A stretch of 64,000 nucleotides of DNA from JAPLJC01 sp052326585 (GCA_052326585.1 JBKQLU010000008.1:1-64000); one strand, 5' to 3'; counted from the first letter of the stretch, positions 42,376 through 51,749 are shown. Program-made: numbers and translations. Notes: generated by a model from the sequence alone, not told the origin.

Positions 42376-44181
42376 ATGTATAGAGACGACCTGCGCTTAT
42401 ATGTGCGCCTCCTGGCTTACCTCAAGCCCCTCAAATTCCGGATGAGCGCGGCGATCATAGCTATGCTGGGGGTCTCGGCGCTCACCGCGGCCCTGGCCTA
42501 TCTGGTGAAACCGGTCCTGGACGACGTCTTCTTCGGGCGCAAAGAACAGATGCTCTACCTGCTGCCGCCCCTGATCGTCCTGCTTTACGTCCTCAAGGGC
42601 TTCATGTCCTACACCCACAACTACCAGATGAGCTACATCGGCAACGCCACCGTCACCACCCTCAGGGATCAGCTCTTTGCCTCCCTGCAGCGCCAGCCCC
42701 TCTCCTTCTTCGACGGCGAGGCCACCGGCACCCTGATGAGCCGCCTCACCTACGACGTCAACCTGCTGCAGGACGCCATGACCCGGGTGGTGACCAGTTT
42801 CTTCAAGGACTCCTTCACCGTCCTGGGCCTGAGTGCGGTGATCTTCTACCGGGATTGGCGCCTGGCCCTGCTGGCCATGGCGGTTTTTCCCCTGGCAGTG
42901 GCGCTCATCCTCTGGCTGGGGAAGCGCACCCGCCTCGTCTCCCATGACACCCAGGTAGTCAACGCCCGCCTCTACACCGTGCTCCAGGAGAGCCTGGCGG
43001 GACAGCGGATCGTCAAGGCCTTCGCCCGGGAGGACTTTGAGGAAGGGCGTTTTAAGGGGGCCAACTGGGACTATTTCCGCACCCGCATGCGCCTCAACGC
43101 GGTCCGGGAGCTCTCCCCGCCCACCATGGAATTTCTGGGCTCCCTCGGGATGGCGGGCATCATTTTTTATGGCGGTTACGCGGTCATCCGGGGGACCTCC
43201 ACCCCGGGCACCTTCTTCTCCTTCCTGGCGGCCCTGCTCATGCTCTACCAGCCCATCAAGAGCCTGAGCGCGGTGCAGAACATCGTCCAGGAGGGTCTGG
43301 CCGCAGCCACGCGGGTCTTCGGCCTGATGGACCGGGCGCCGGAGATCCGGGACCGCCCGGAGGCCGCGGCCCTGCCGCCCCTTAACCGGGATATCGTCTT
43401 TCGCGGGGTCAGCTTCGCCTATGATCAAGGCCGGCCGGTCTTGCACGACATCGACCTCACGGTGGGCCGGGGCGAGATCGTGGCCCTGGTGGGTCCCTCC
43501 GGGGCCGGCAAATCCACCCTGCTGAACCTCCTGCCCCGTTTCTACGAGGTAACCGGGGGCGCCATCCTGATCGACGGGCGTGACCTCCGGGAAGTGACCC
43601 TGGCCTCCCTGCGGGCCCAGATCGGGGTGGTCACCCAGCAGACCATTCTGTTCAATGACACGGTGCGCTACAACGTGGCCTACGGCTCGCTTTCCGCAAA
43701 AGCCGCGGAAATCCTGGCGGCCCTGAAATCGGCCCACGCCTATGATTTTGTGGCGTCCCTGCCCCTGGGCCTGGATACGGTCATCGGCGAGCAAGGGGTG
43801 CGCCTCTCCGGCGGCGAGCGCCAGCGTTTGGCCATCGCCCGTGCCCTCCTCAAGGACCCGCCCATCCTTATCCTGGATGAAGCTACCTCATCGCTGGACT
43901 CCGAATCCGAGCGGGAGGTGCAGCAGGCCCTGGACCGGCTGATTGCCGGGCGCACCACCCTGGTCATCGCCCACCGCCTGTCCACGGTCAGGAATGCCCA
44001 GCGCATCGTGGTCCTGGAAGAGGGCCGGGTGGTGCAAAGCGGCAGGCACGCCGATCTCCTGGCCGCCGGCGGCCTCTACCGCCGCCTCTATGAGATGCAG
44101 TTCGCCCGGGAGGAGGATAAGGAGCCGGCCCCGTTGGTGGACGAGGCCCGCCCCAGGCGGCAGGGCGCCGCGAAGTTATGA
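42376..44181 (+). CDS. msbA: lipid A export ABC transporter MsbA
   Basis: 601-residue fused permease-ATPase half-transporter that flips lipid A-core across the inner membrane as a homodimer. Six TM helices in residues 1-310, then the ATPase: Walker A ALVGPSGAGKSTLLNLL, Q-loop VTQQTILFNDTV, signature RLSGGERQRLAIARAL, Walker B ILILDEATSSLD and H-loop VIAHRLST. The subfamily call rests on length and on lpxK and LPS genes following. First gene of the LPS run; an unusual feature is a heptad repeat right at its start codon. Confidence 0.92.
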   Translation: MYRDDLRLYVRLLAYLKPLKFRMSAAIIAMLGVSALTAALAYLVKPVLDDVFFGRKEQMLYLLPPLIVLLYVLKGFMSYTHNYQMSYIGNATVTTLRDQLFASLQRQPLSFFDGEATGTLMSRLTYDVNLLQDAMTRVVTSFFKDSFTVLGLSAVIFYRDWRLALLAMAVFPLAVALILWLGKRTRLVSHDTQVVNARLYTVLQESLAGQRIVKAFAREDFEEGRFKGANWDYFRTRMRLNAVRELSPPTMEFLGSLGMAGIIFYGGYAVIRGTSTPGTFFSFLAALLMLYQPIKSLSAVQNIVQEGLAAATRVFGLMDRAPEIRDRPEAAALPPLNRDIVFRGVSFAYDQGRPVLHDIDLTVGRGEIVALVGPSGAGKSTLLNLLPRFYEVTGGAILIDGRDLREVTLASLRAQIGVVTQQTILFNDTVRYNVAYGSLSAKAAEILAALKSAHAYDFVASLPLGLDTVIGEQGVRLSGGERQRLAIARALLKDPPILILDEATSSLDSESEREVQQALDRLIAGRTTLVIAHRLSTVRNAQRIVVLEEGRVVQSGRHADLLAAGGLYRRLYEMQFAREEDKEPAPLVDEARPRRQGAAKL

Positions 44182-44255
44182 AGAGACTTGCCGGCTACAG
44201 AGCAGGTAGCCTAGGCGTCCCGGCTGGGCGCGGCGGCGGTTTGGAGGTTTAGATA

Positions 44256-44444
44256 ATGACAAAAAAGATAATTTTAGGACTGATATTTTTGATTATGACT
44301 GCCTCAGTGTCCGCTTGTGCGTCGCCCGAGACCAAACATGATGATGCATCAATGAATAAGGACGCATCAACGAAAAATGATGACCAGACCCAATTTATCA
44401 TCGGCGGTTACACCAAAATTGAAGTTGGCGGGGTGGTGAAATAG
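44256..44444 (+). CDS. small predicted lipoprotein
   Basis: 62 residues, signal sequence TKKIILGLIFLIMTASVSAC with lipobox SVSAC (Cys about 21), then a short Asp/Lys/Asn-rich mature part. It lies between msbA and lpxK, is AT-richer than both neighbours and has no recognised family. Because the mature part is only about 40 residues it may be a remnant or a short linker-type lipoprotein. Ribosome binding site weak (GGAGG at 44242-44246 is 9 bases off). Confidence 0.55.
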   Translation: MTKKIILGLIFLIMTASVSACASPETKHDDASMNKDASTKNDDQTQFIIGGYTKIEVGGVVK

Positions 44445-44690
44445 GTCGGCTTTCCGTGCTGAGCTTAACTCTAGCGTCTCTCAGGGGGAAGGAAGGGAAA
44501 CTTAATCCGGAGCCAAGATAATACTGGTGCGAGAGGTGTAGGGCGCGTCTTATGCGCCATAATTGCTGCGTGTGACGCACCCTACGGCAGTAAACTCCTC
44601 CCTTGGGTCGGAATGCACCTGCGACCGCGGCAGAAATTTATGAAATCCCGAAAATAGTTGGTTCTGTCCAATCTCCCAGCTTGCACGCCT

Positions 44691-45788
44691 ATGCATATCT
44701 TCTGGCACCGCCTCTTTGATGGTCTCCAGGCCGGGGAGGAAGCCCCGGCGCCCCGGTGTTCCCTGGCGGCGGTGGCCGGGGGGCTGGCCGCGCTCTACGG
44801 CCTGGGGGCCCGGACGCGGCGGGCTCTCTATGCCGGGGCCATTCTCCGGGCCAGGCGTCTGCCGGCTCCGGTGGTGAGCGTCGGCAACCTGACCGTGGGC
44901 GGCACCGGCAAGACCCCGGTGACCGCCTGCCTGGCCCGCCTTTTCCAATCCCAGGGCCTCAAAGTGGCCATTCTCAGCCGGGGTTACGGCGGCCAGAACC
45001 GGGGGGTCGCCTGCATCTCCGACGGCCGCCGGATTTACCAAAGACCGCCGCAGGCCGGGGATGAGGCCTACTGGCTGGCCCTGACCCTCCCCGGGGCCGC
45101 GGTCTACACCGGGGCCTGCCGTTATGCCGCGGGGCTGGCCGCCTGGGAGCAGGTTCGCCCGGACCTCTTCCTGCTGGACGACGGTTTCCAGCATTTTCAG
45201 CTCCACCGGGACCTGGACATCGTTCTCCTGGACGCGGCCGCCCCTTTTGGCAACGGCCGGCTGCTGCCCCGGGGCATCCTGCGGGAACCCAGATCTGCGC
45301 TGGCCCAAAAAGAGACGGCCCAGGTGCTTATCCTCACGCGCTTCCGGGAAGACCGGGACCACCGCACCCTGGCGGACCTGCAAGACGATTTCCCTGAGAA
45401 GATCGTGCTGACGGCTAACATCACCCCCGCCGCGGTCCACCTGGCGCCGGCCGGCCCGCCCGAGCCCCCCTCCATCCTGGAAAAGCAAGCCCTGCTCGGC
45501 TTCGCCGCCCTGGCCCGGCCGGAGGTCTTCCGGCAGACCCTGCAAGAATTGGGGGTGGAGCTCCGGGGCTTCCGGGTCTTTCCGGACCACCACTCCTTTC
45601 AAGCCGCGGAATTGGCGGCCCTGGTGCGGGAGGCGGAAATCACCGGGGCCGGGGCCCTGGTGACCACCGCCAAGGATTGGGCCCGCCTGGCTGCAGGCTG
45701 GGATCAGGCCATGGACCTATGGGTCCTGGAGGTGGAGGCTCAAATCAGCCAGCCGGGGCGAATTATGGAGTTACTTAAGTTCCTTTAA
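44691..45788 (+). CDS. lpxK: tetraacyldisaccharide 4'-kinase LpxK
   Basis: 365 residues; phosphorylates the 4' position of the lipid A disaccharide precursor at the inner membrane. VVSVGNLTVGGTGKTPVT contains the P-loop GGTGKTP, followed by ILSRGYGG, and the catalytic-region FLLDDGFQH(FQL) is complete. The N-terminal hydrophobic helix (AAVAGGLAALYGLGARTRRAL) fits the membrane-associated form. ATG 44691 (MHIFWHRLFDG) is used; a TTG 33 bases upstream is possible. Precedes waaF in the LPS cluster. Confidence 0.93.
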   Translation: MHIFWHRLFDGLQAGEEAPAPRCSLAAVAGGLAALYGLGARTRRALYAGAILRARRLPAPVVSVGNLTVGGTGKTPVTACLARLFQSQGLKVAILSRGYGGQNRGVACISDGRRIYQRPPQAGDEAYWLALTLPGAAVYTGACRYAAGLAAWEQVRPDLFLLDDGFQHFQLHRDLDIVLLDAAAPFGNGRLLPRGILREPRSALAQKETAQVLILTRFREDRDHRTLADLQDDFPEKIVLTANITPAAVHLAPAGPPEPPSILEKQALLGFAALARPEVFRQTLQELGVELRGFRVFPDHHSFQAAELAALVREAEITGAGALVTTAKDWARLAAGWDQAMDLWVLEVEAQISQPGRIMELLKFL

Positions 45789-45887
45789 CTTGCCCCGCGT
45801 GCGATAATAATTGGAGAACTCATCTCAAAAAGGCATTGACAAGCGCCGCCACGGCTGCGGGCGGACTTTAGGCCTGCCGCAGGAATA

Positions 45888-47000
45888 ATGGATCATCCTT
45901 ATCAGTCTAAAGAACAACCCCTGCCCCCGGAGGTGAAGCAGCGCTGGCAACGGTTGCGGCCGGTGCGGAAATTTCCCCCGGTCCCGGGGCCGGCGCCCCG
46001 TCTTTTGGTGCGCGCCCCCAACTGGGTGGGGGACGCGGTCATGAGCCTGCCGGTGCTCTCAGGGTTGGTGCGCCTCTTTCCCCAGGCGGAGATCACGGTA
46101 TTGGCGGCCCCGGGGGTATCCCCCCTGTTTCTGGGGCTGCCCGGGGTGGCAGAGGTCATCAGCTACCCCGCCGGCCGGGAAAAATGGCGGGTTCTCTGGG
46201 GTCTCAGAGGGCGTTTTCACCTCGCCGTCACCCTGGCCAATTCCCTGGAATCGGCACTAGCGCTCTGGTTGCTGCGAGCCCCGGTGCGGCTGGGCTACGC
46301 CGCCGACGCCCGGGGGCCGCTCCTCAACCCGGCGGTCTCCGGCCACCGGCGCCTGGCCGGGCTGCACACGGTCTTCTACTATTTGGGCCTGCTTAAGGCC
46401 CTGGGCGAGGTGGAGGTCTTTACGCCCCCTGCCCTTTATCTGGGGGAAGAGGAGGCCGCGGCCGCGGCGCGGTTGCTGGCAGCCACCGGCTCCGGCCCCT
46501 GGGTGGGATTGAGCCCCGGCGCGGCCTACGGCCCGGCCAAACGCTGGCCGCCGGAGCGCTTTGCCGCCTTGGGAAGAGAATTGGCCCGGGAATTCGGGGC
46601 CCGTCTGGTGTTGCTGGGCGGGCCAGGAGAGACCATGGTGGCTGACCTGGTAAAGACGCAACTGGGCTTGCCGGTTCTGGACCTGACGGGTAAAACCGGC
46701 TTGCGCCAGGCGCTGGCGGTCTTGAGCCGCTTAAAGTTGCTGGTCACCAACGACTCGGGCCTGATGCACGCCGCCGCGGCCCTGGGGGTGCCTCTGGTTG
46801 CCCTCTTCGGCTCCACCGACCCGGCGGCCACCGGGCCTTTCACTCCCCGGGCCACGGTGCTGCGCCGGCCCCTGCCCTGCAGCCCCTGCCGGCGGCGCAC
46901 CTGCAGCCTGGGATATACCTGCCTGACGGCCATCGGCGTGGAAGAGGTCTTGTCCGCGGCCCGGCCCTGGCTCACGGAGGCAGTGAGCAGTGAGCCGTGA
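45888..47000 (+). CDS. waaF: LPS heptosyltransferase II (GT9)
   Basis: 370 residues adding the second L-glycero-D-manno-heptose to the inner core. LVRAPNWVGDAVMSLPVL is the WaaF N-terminal signature, PGAAYGPAKRWPPERFA and LVTNDSGLMHAAAALGVPLVALFGSTDP the nucleotide-sugar-binding C-lobe. CSPCRRRTCSLGYTCL is the Cys-rich tail common to WaaF. The last codons are made of a heptad array (GCAGTGA units) that contains the stop codon, so the C-terminal residues are probably repeat-derived. Confidence 0.92.
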   Translation: MDHPYQSKEQPLPPEVKQRWQRLRPVRKFPPVPGPAPRLLVRAPNWVGDAVMSLPVLSGLVRLFPQAEITVLAAPGVSPLFLGLPGVAEVISYPAGREKWRVLWGLRGRFHLAVTLANSLESALALWLLRAPVRLGYAADARGPLLNPAVSGHRRLAGLHTVFYYLGLLKALGEVEVFTPPALYLGEEEAAAAARLLAATGSGPWVGLSPGAAYGPAKRWPPERFAALGRELAREFGARLVLLGGPGETMVADLVKTQLGLPVLDLTGKTGLRQALAVLSRLKLLVTNDSGLMHAAAALGVPLVALFGSTDPAATGPFTPRATVLRRPLPCSPCRRRTCSLGYTCLTAIGVEEVLSAARPWLTEAVSSEP

Positions 47001-47007
47001 GCAGAAA
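46980..47007. repeat. heptad tandem repeat (GCAGTGA) overlapping the waaF stop
   Basis: GCAGTGA, GCAGTGA, GCCGTGA, GCAGAAA. The third unit supplies the waaF TGA stop; gmhB starts 18 bases further on. Confidence 0.85.
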
Positions 47008-47024
47008 ACGGAAAGCTGAAAAAA

Positions 47025-47585
47025 ATGGGTAACCCTGCGGTATTTCTGGACCGGGACGGCACCATCAACGAAGAGATGGGCTATATCAACCATCTGAGCC
47101 GCTTCCGGGTCTTCCCCCAGGCGGCCCCTGCCATCCGCCGCCTCAATGTGGCGGGCCTGAAGGTGGTGGTCGTCAGCAACCAGTCCGGGGCCGCCCGGGG
47201 TTATTTCCCTCTGGCCTTCATGGAAGAGGTGCAGCGCCACCTCAGCCAACTCCTGGCCGACGGGGGAGCACGGCTGGACGGCCTCTATGTCTGCAGCCAC
47301 CATCCGAACGCCGGCTGCTCCTGTCGCAAACCCAATCCGGAACTGATCCTCCGGGCCGCCCGCGACCTGGACCTGGACCTTAAGCGGTCCTACCTGGTGG
47401 GTGATCGTTATACCGACGTCCAGACCGCGGCCAACGCCGGCGTGAAGGCGGTCCTGGTCCTTACCGGCTACGGCCGGGGGGAATTTGAATTTATCCGCAG
47501 CCAGTCCCCGGTGCAGCCGGTCTATGTAGCCCGGGACCTGGAAGACGCGGCCGCCTGGATTTTGGAAGATTTACCGAAGGGTTGA
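47025..47585 (+). CDS. gmhB: D-glycero-beta-D-manno-heptose-1,7-bisphosphate 7-phosphatase
   Basis: 186-residue HAD phosphatase in ADP-heptose synthesis. Catalytic FLDRDGTINEE, VVVSNQSGAARG, the GmhB zinc finger CSHHPNAGCSCRKP and the acidic VGDRYTDVQTA are all present. It lies between two heptosyltransferase genes; hldE and gmhA, needed for the same pathway, are not in the window. Confidence 0.94.
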   Translation: MGNPAVFLDRDGTINEEMGYINHLSRFRVFPQAAPAIRRLNVAGLKVVVVSNQSGAARGYFPLAFMEEVQRHLSQLLADGGARLDGLYVCSHHPNAGCSCRKPNPELILRAARDLDLDLKRSYLVGDRYTDVQTAANAGVKAVLVLTGYGRGEFEFIRSQSPVQPVYVARDLEDAAAWILEDLPKG

Positions 47586-47736
47586 ACTGTGAGGTCCCGG
47601 ATTTCCGGGATATGATATTTTCTTGGCGGGGTGCGCCCCAGGCCCTGCGCCGGTAACGGCGTCTTAGCGCTCTCTTATCAAACCTGCACCGGCAGAGGCC
47701 CACTCCTTTGCCGCCAATCTTTTTGGGGATCGTCAC

Positions 47737-48783
47737 TTGCCGGAAGATCAGCCGCGTATCCTCCTGGTAAAGCTGAGCTCTTTGGGGGACGTGCTCCACG
47801 CCCTGCCCACCCTGGAGGCGTTGCGCGCCGCCCATCCCCGGGCCCGGATCACCTGGCTGGTGGAGGCCGCCTACGCCCCACTACTGGATAAGCACCCGGC
47901 CCTGGACCAGGTCTGGGTGGCGCCCCGCCTGCGGCCTGGGGAAATTTTCTCCGGGGCCAATCCGGCCCTGCTGAAGAGTCTGCTGGGCCGCATCTGGGCC
48001 AGCCGTTTCGATGTGGTCGTCGACTTGCAAGGCCTCTTGAAGAGCGCCGTGTGGGTGGCCCTGGCCCGGAGTCCGCGCAAGCTGGGCTATGACCGCACCC
48101 GGGAGTTGAGCTACCTGGCCCTGAACGAACGCCTGGCCCCCTTCGATCCCGAGGCCCACGCCATTTTTCGCTACCTGCACCTGGCCCGCCACCTGGGGGC
48201 TCCGGCCAATCCGCCCCGCCTCCGGCTGGGCCTGGACGCCGGGACCGCGGTTTCGCATCTGTGGCCGGAAGGTTTTCCTGGGGGCCGGCGCCCTTTGGTG
48301 GTGCTGCACCCCGGGGCCCGCTGGCCCAGCAAACAGTGGCCCGCCGCGGCTTGGGCCCGGCTGGGGGACCGGCTCAGTGCCAACCGGACCCTGCGGGTGG
48401 CGATTACCGGCAGCGCCGCGGATCGGGGGCTGGCCGCAGAAATTTTGCAGAAGGTCGAGGGGCCGGTCATCAATCTGGCCGGGCGCACTTCCCTGGCGGA
48501 ACTGGCCGCCTTGCTGCGCCAGGCCTCCCTGGTAGTGACCCCTGACACCGGCGCCATGCACCTGGCCGCCTCCCTGGGAACCAGGGTTGCGGCCCTCTTC
48601 GGCCCCACCGCGCCCTGGCGCACCGGGCCCTGGGGCGAGGGCCACGCGGTGCTGCGTCTGGGCCTGGATTGCAGCCCCTGCTTTAAGCGCCGCTGCCCGG
48701 CGCCCCGCTGTCTGACGGACCTGGCCCCGGAGACGGTGCTGGCGGCCTGCGAGAAAATCTTGTCCGCAGTGGTAAAGAATTGA
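47737..48783 (+). CDS. waaC: LPS heptosyltransferase I (GT9)
   Basis: 348 residues, likely adding the first heptose to Kdo. ILLVKLSSLGDVLHALPTLEAL is the WaaC start signature, DVVVDLQGLLKSAVWVALA and VTPDTGAMHLAASLGTRVAALFGPT the conserved blocks. A TTG at 47737 is taken as start because the conserved sequence begins within a few residues and no ATG fits. The region 47586-47736 upstream has no gene. Confidence 0.9.
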   Translation: MPEDQPRILLVKLSSLGDVLHALPTLEALRAAHPRARITWLVEAAYAPLLDKHPALDQVWVAPRLRPGEIFSGANPALLKSLLGRIWASRFDVVVDLQGLLKSAVWVALARSPRKLGYDRTRELSYLALNERLAPFDPEAHAIFRYLHLARHLGAPANPPRLRLGLDAGTAVSHLWPEGFPGGRRPLVVLHPGARWPSKQWPAAAWARLGDRLSANRTLRVAITGSAADRGLAAEILQKVEGPVINLAGRTSLAELAALLRQASLVVTPDTGAMHLAASLGTRVAALFGPTAPWRTGPWGEGHAVLRLGLDCSPCFKRRCPAPRCLTDLAPETVLAACEKILSAVVKN

Positions 48784-48907
48784 TATTATAACGCCTTGAT
48801 AGTCCGGGCCTTGAATCTGCGCCTCATTGGCCCCAGGCACGGGGAGAAAAGAGGCTCGACGACTTTTGCCGGGTGGGCGCCGCCCCCGCCAAAAAAATGG
48901 AGGTCCC

Positions 48908-49078
48908 ATGCCCATCAACAAAGAATTGCTGGAGATCCTGGCCTGCCCCAAGTGTAAGGGCGACCTTAAGCTGACGGAGAAGGAAGACGGCCTTATCTGC
49001 GAAAAATGCCGCCTCCTTTATGAAATCAAGGACGACATCCCCATCATGCTCATCGAAGAGGCCAAACCACTGAAATGA
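48908..49078 (+). CDS. Trm112-like small zinc-ribbon protein (YcaR family)
   Basis: 56 residues; ILACPKCKGDLKLTEKEDGL with a second pair CEKC and LLYEIKDDIPIMLIEEA define the Trm112/YcaR fold. Eukaryotic/archaeal Trm112 activates methyltransferases; in E. coli a relative (ycaR) is also next to lpxK. The role in the LPS cluster is unknown. ATG 48908 follows TGGAGGT by 3-4 bases. Confidence 0.88.
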   Translation: MPINKELLEILACPKCKGDLKLTEKEDGLICEKCRLLYEIKDDIPIMLIEEAKPLK

Positions 49079-49140
49079 CGGTTTTTCTAACAGCCTTCGG
49101 TTTTCGGTAAGGATAACCGACCTGCCACGGAAAACGATCT

Positions 49141-49905
49141 ATGCCATCTCTTTCCGTCACCATCATCGCCAGGAACCAGGAGGCCAACATCGGCGCCTGC
49201 CTGCAATCGGTGAGTTTCGCCGATGAGATCGTGGTGGTGGACAGCGGCAGCTCCGACCGCACCGTGGAGTTGGCCCGGGAGTTTACCGACCGGGTGATTA
49301 CCGCCCCCTGGCAGGGTTTTGCCGGCACCAAGAATTTTGCCCTGGATCAGGCCCGGATGGACTGGGTCTTTTCCCTGGACACGGACGAAAGGGTGCCGCC
49401 GGCCCTGGGGCAGGAAATCCTGGCGGTGGTCCGGGCCGACGGACCTCGGGACGGCTACCGGGTGCCCCGGAAGAATTACCTGGGCGGCCGCTGGATCAGG
49501 CGCCTGGGCTGGTATCCCGACTACAGCCTGCGGCTGTTCCGCCGGGGCCGGGGCCGTTTTCGGGAGCGGGAGGTCCACGAAGAGGTGGATGTAGCGGGGC
49601 CGCGGGGGACCTTGCGCACCCCTCTGGAACACTATTCCTATAATGATCTCCGGGAATACGCGGCGCGCCAGGAGCGCTACGCCCGGCTGGCCGCCCGGGA
49701 GATGGCCGGCCGCGGCCGCCGCCCCCTTCCGGGGGAGCGGTGCTGGCGTCCGTTTTTGACCTTCTGGAAGCTCTATCTCCTCAAGGCCGGGTTTTTGGAA
49801 GGTTCTCTGGGACTGTCCCTGGCCATCCAGGGCAGCCGCTACAATTTCTTAAAATACCACTATCTGCGGGAACTGACCCGGGGGAAGGACCTCGATGCCC
49901 ATTGA
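49141..49905 (+). CDS. family 2 glycosyltransferase (LPS core, WaaE-like)
   Basis: 254 residues with a GT-A fold: SLSVTIIARNQEANIGACLQ at the start, VVDSGSSDRTVELA (DxS), DWVFSLDTDERVPP (DxD) and RRLGWYPDYSLRLFRR. This pattern is that of WaaE/KdtX-type beta-glucosyltransferases that extend inner-core heptose. Ends with a hydrophobic tail that may associate with the membrane. Overlaps lpxA by 11 bases. Confidence 0.85.
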   Translation: MPSLSVTIIARNQEANIGACLQSVSFADEIVVVDSGSSDRTVELAREFTDRVITAPWQGFAGTKNFALDQARMDWVFSLDTDERVPPALGQEILAVVRADGPRDGYRVPRKNYLGGRWIRRLGWYPDYSLRLFRRGRGRFREREVHEEVDVAGPRGTLRTPLEHYSYNDLREYAARQERYARLAAREMAGRGRRPLPGERCWRPFLTFWKLYLLKAGFLEGSLGLSLAIQGSRYNFLKYHYLRELTRGKDLDAH

Positions 49906-50692
49906 TCCCAGCGCCCACATCGCCGCCAACGCGGAACTGGCCCCCGATGTTACGGTGGGTCCCGGGGTCACCATCGACGGCCCCAGCCGCATCGGGGCCG
50001 GCACCCGTGTCCTGGCCCACGCTTACATCGGTCCCCATACCTCCATCGGCCAGGACAACCTCATCGGCTTCGGAGCCATCATCGGCTACGAGCCCCAGGA
50101 CTACGCCTTCAAGGGCGAGGAGAGCTACACCGTCATCGGCGACCATAACCTCATCCGGGAGTACGTCACCATCCACCGGGGCAGCAAGCCCGGCAGCGCC
50201 ACCCGGGTGGGAGACCACAATTTTCTCATGGCCCTGAGCCACCTGGCCCACAACGCCTGTCTGGGAAACCATGTCATCGTGGTCAATGGCGCCCTGGTAG
50301 GCGGCTACGTGGAGGTGGCCGACCGGGCCTTCATCTCCGGCAACTGCCTGCTGCACCAGTTTATCCGGGTGGGGACCCTGGTGATGATGCGGGGCGGGGC
50401 CCGGGCCTCCCGGGATCTGCCGCCCTACAGCAACATCGACGGCACCCACACGGTCAAGGGCCTCAACCTGGTGGGATTGCGCCGGGCCGGGTTTACCGCG
50501 GCGCAAATCGCCCCCCTGCGCCAGGCCTTCCAGACCCTCTTCGGACGCCGCACCAACCTGGCCAGGGCCCTGGAGCAGGTGGAAGCCGAGGCCCCCCAGA
50601 CTCCAGAGGTGGCCCACCTGCTGGCCTTTATCCGCGCCTCCAAACGGGGGGTGGCCATGGGCCCCCGCCAGGTCCAAGACGATGAGTTCTAA
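49895..50692 (+). CDS. lpxA: UDP-N-acetylglucosamine acyltransferase LpxA
   Basis: 265 residues; first step of lipid A synthesis (acylation of UDP-GlcNAc). Left-handed beta-helix built from hexapeptides (TVGPGVTIDGPSRIGAGTRV and on), catalytic His in FLMALSHLAHNACLGNHV, IGYEPQDYAFKGEES and NIDGTHTVKGLNLVGLRRAG are diagnostic. It is embedded in the core cluster instead of beside lpxD/fabZ, as is more usual. Confidence 0.94.
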   Translation: MPIDPSAHIAANAELAPDVTVGPGVTIDGPSRIGAGTRVLAHAYIGPHTSIGQDNLIGFGAIIGYEPQDYAFKGEESYTVIGDHNLIREYVTIHRGSKPGSATRVGDHNFLMALSHLAHNACLGNHVIVVNGALVGGYVEVADRAFISGNCLLHQFIRVGTLVMMRGGARASRDLPPYSNIDGTHTVKGLNLVGLRRAGFTAAQIAPLRQAFQTLFGRRTNLARALEQVEAEAPQTPEVAHLLAFIRASKRGVAMGPRQVQDDEF

Positions 50693-51749
50693 ACGCATCC
50701 TGGTGATCAAGTTGAAGCAACCCGGGGATGTGCTGGTGTCCACCCCGGTGATCGCCGCCCTCAAAGAGGCCTGGCCCCTCTGCCATGTGACCTACCTGGT
50801 CCCCAAGGGGACCGAAGAGATGGTGGCCGGGCACCCGGGGCTTGACGACCTGCTGGTTGTGGCGCGGCGCCAGGAATCCTGGGGGGAGGCCCTGGGCCTG
50901 GTCCGGGAACTGCGGCGCCGCCGCTTCCACCTAGTCCTGGAACTCTCCGGCGGCGACCGGGGGGCCATCTATGCCCGGCTCTCCGGGGCCCCGGAGCGGC
51001 TGGGCTTCGACCACCCCGGCCGGCCTTTCTGGCAGCGCCGCGGCTGCTTTACCCGCCTCCTGCCCCGGCCCGCGGTGAGGATGCACCTGGTGGACCAAAA
51101 CCTGGAGGCCCTGCGGGCCCTGGGCCTCTCGCCTGCAGAGCCGCGGCTGCAATTTTATTGGGACCGGCAGGTGGAGGAGCGCACCCGGGAGCTGCTGGCT
51201 TCCCGGGGGTTGGCTCCCGGCGCCTTTGTGGTGATGCATCCCGGGGCCGGCTGGCGCTTCAAGTGCTGGACCCCCCGGGGATACGCCCGGGTTTTGGAGG
51301 CCCTGCAAGACGAGTGGGGTCTGCCGGTGGTCCTCACCGGCAGCCGGGCGGGGCACGAACAGGAGTTGTTGGCCGCCATCCTGCGGGAGAGCCGGGGCAA
51401 AGCTCCCATCAACCTGGCCGGCCAGCTCACCCTCAAGGACTTGGGGGCCCTCATCCAGCGGGCCCGGTTTTTCTTCGGCGTCGACAGCGCCCCGATGCAC
51501 CTGGCCGCGGCGGTGGGCACCCCGGCGGTGGCCCTCTTCGGGCCCAGCGGCGCCTTTAACTGGGGACCCTGGGGCGAAGGCCACCTGGTGCTCCAGAAGG
51601 ATTGGCATTGCGTCCCCTGCGGGCGGGACGGCTGTCAGGGCGGGAAGATCAGCTGCTGTCTCACGGAATTCGAGCCGGAGGCGGTTCTGGAGGCCATGGC
51701 CCGGCACTTCGGCAGGGGCGACCCGCCGAGTAGCCCCACCCAGCCCTGA
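50682..51749 (+). CDS. GT9 heptosyltransferase (WaaQ-like)
   Basis: 355 residues, third GT9 enzyme of the cluster. RILVIKLKQPGDVLVSTPVI and FVVMHPGAGWRFKCWTPRGY, FFGVDSAPMHLAAAVGTPAVALFGPSG are the family blocks; a Cys-rich segment (CVPCGRDGCQGGKISCC) occurs near the C-terminus. Likely adds heptose III or another core residue. Overlaps lpxA by 11 bases, so the GT2-lpxA-GT9 trio is translationally coupled. Confidence 0.88.
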   Translation: MSSKRILVIKLKQPGDVLVSTPVIAALKEAWPLCHVTYLVPKGTEEMVAGHPGLDDLLVVARRQESWGEALGLVRELRRRRFHLVLELSGGDRGAIYARLSGAPERLGFDHPGRPFWQRRGCFTRLLPRPAVRMHLVDQNLEALRALGLSPAEPRLQFYWDRQVEERTRELLASRGLAPGAFVVMHPGAGWRFKCWTPRGYARVLEALQDEWGLPVVLTGSRAGHEQELLAAILRESRGKAPINLAGQLTLKDLGALIQRARFFFGVDSAPMHLAAAVGTPAVALFGPSGAFNWGPWGEGHLVLQKDWHCVPCGRDGCQGGKISCCLTEFEPEAVLEAMARHFGRGDPPSSPTQP

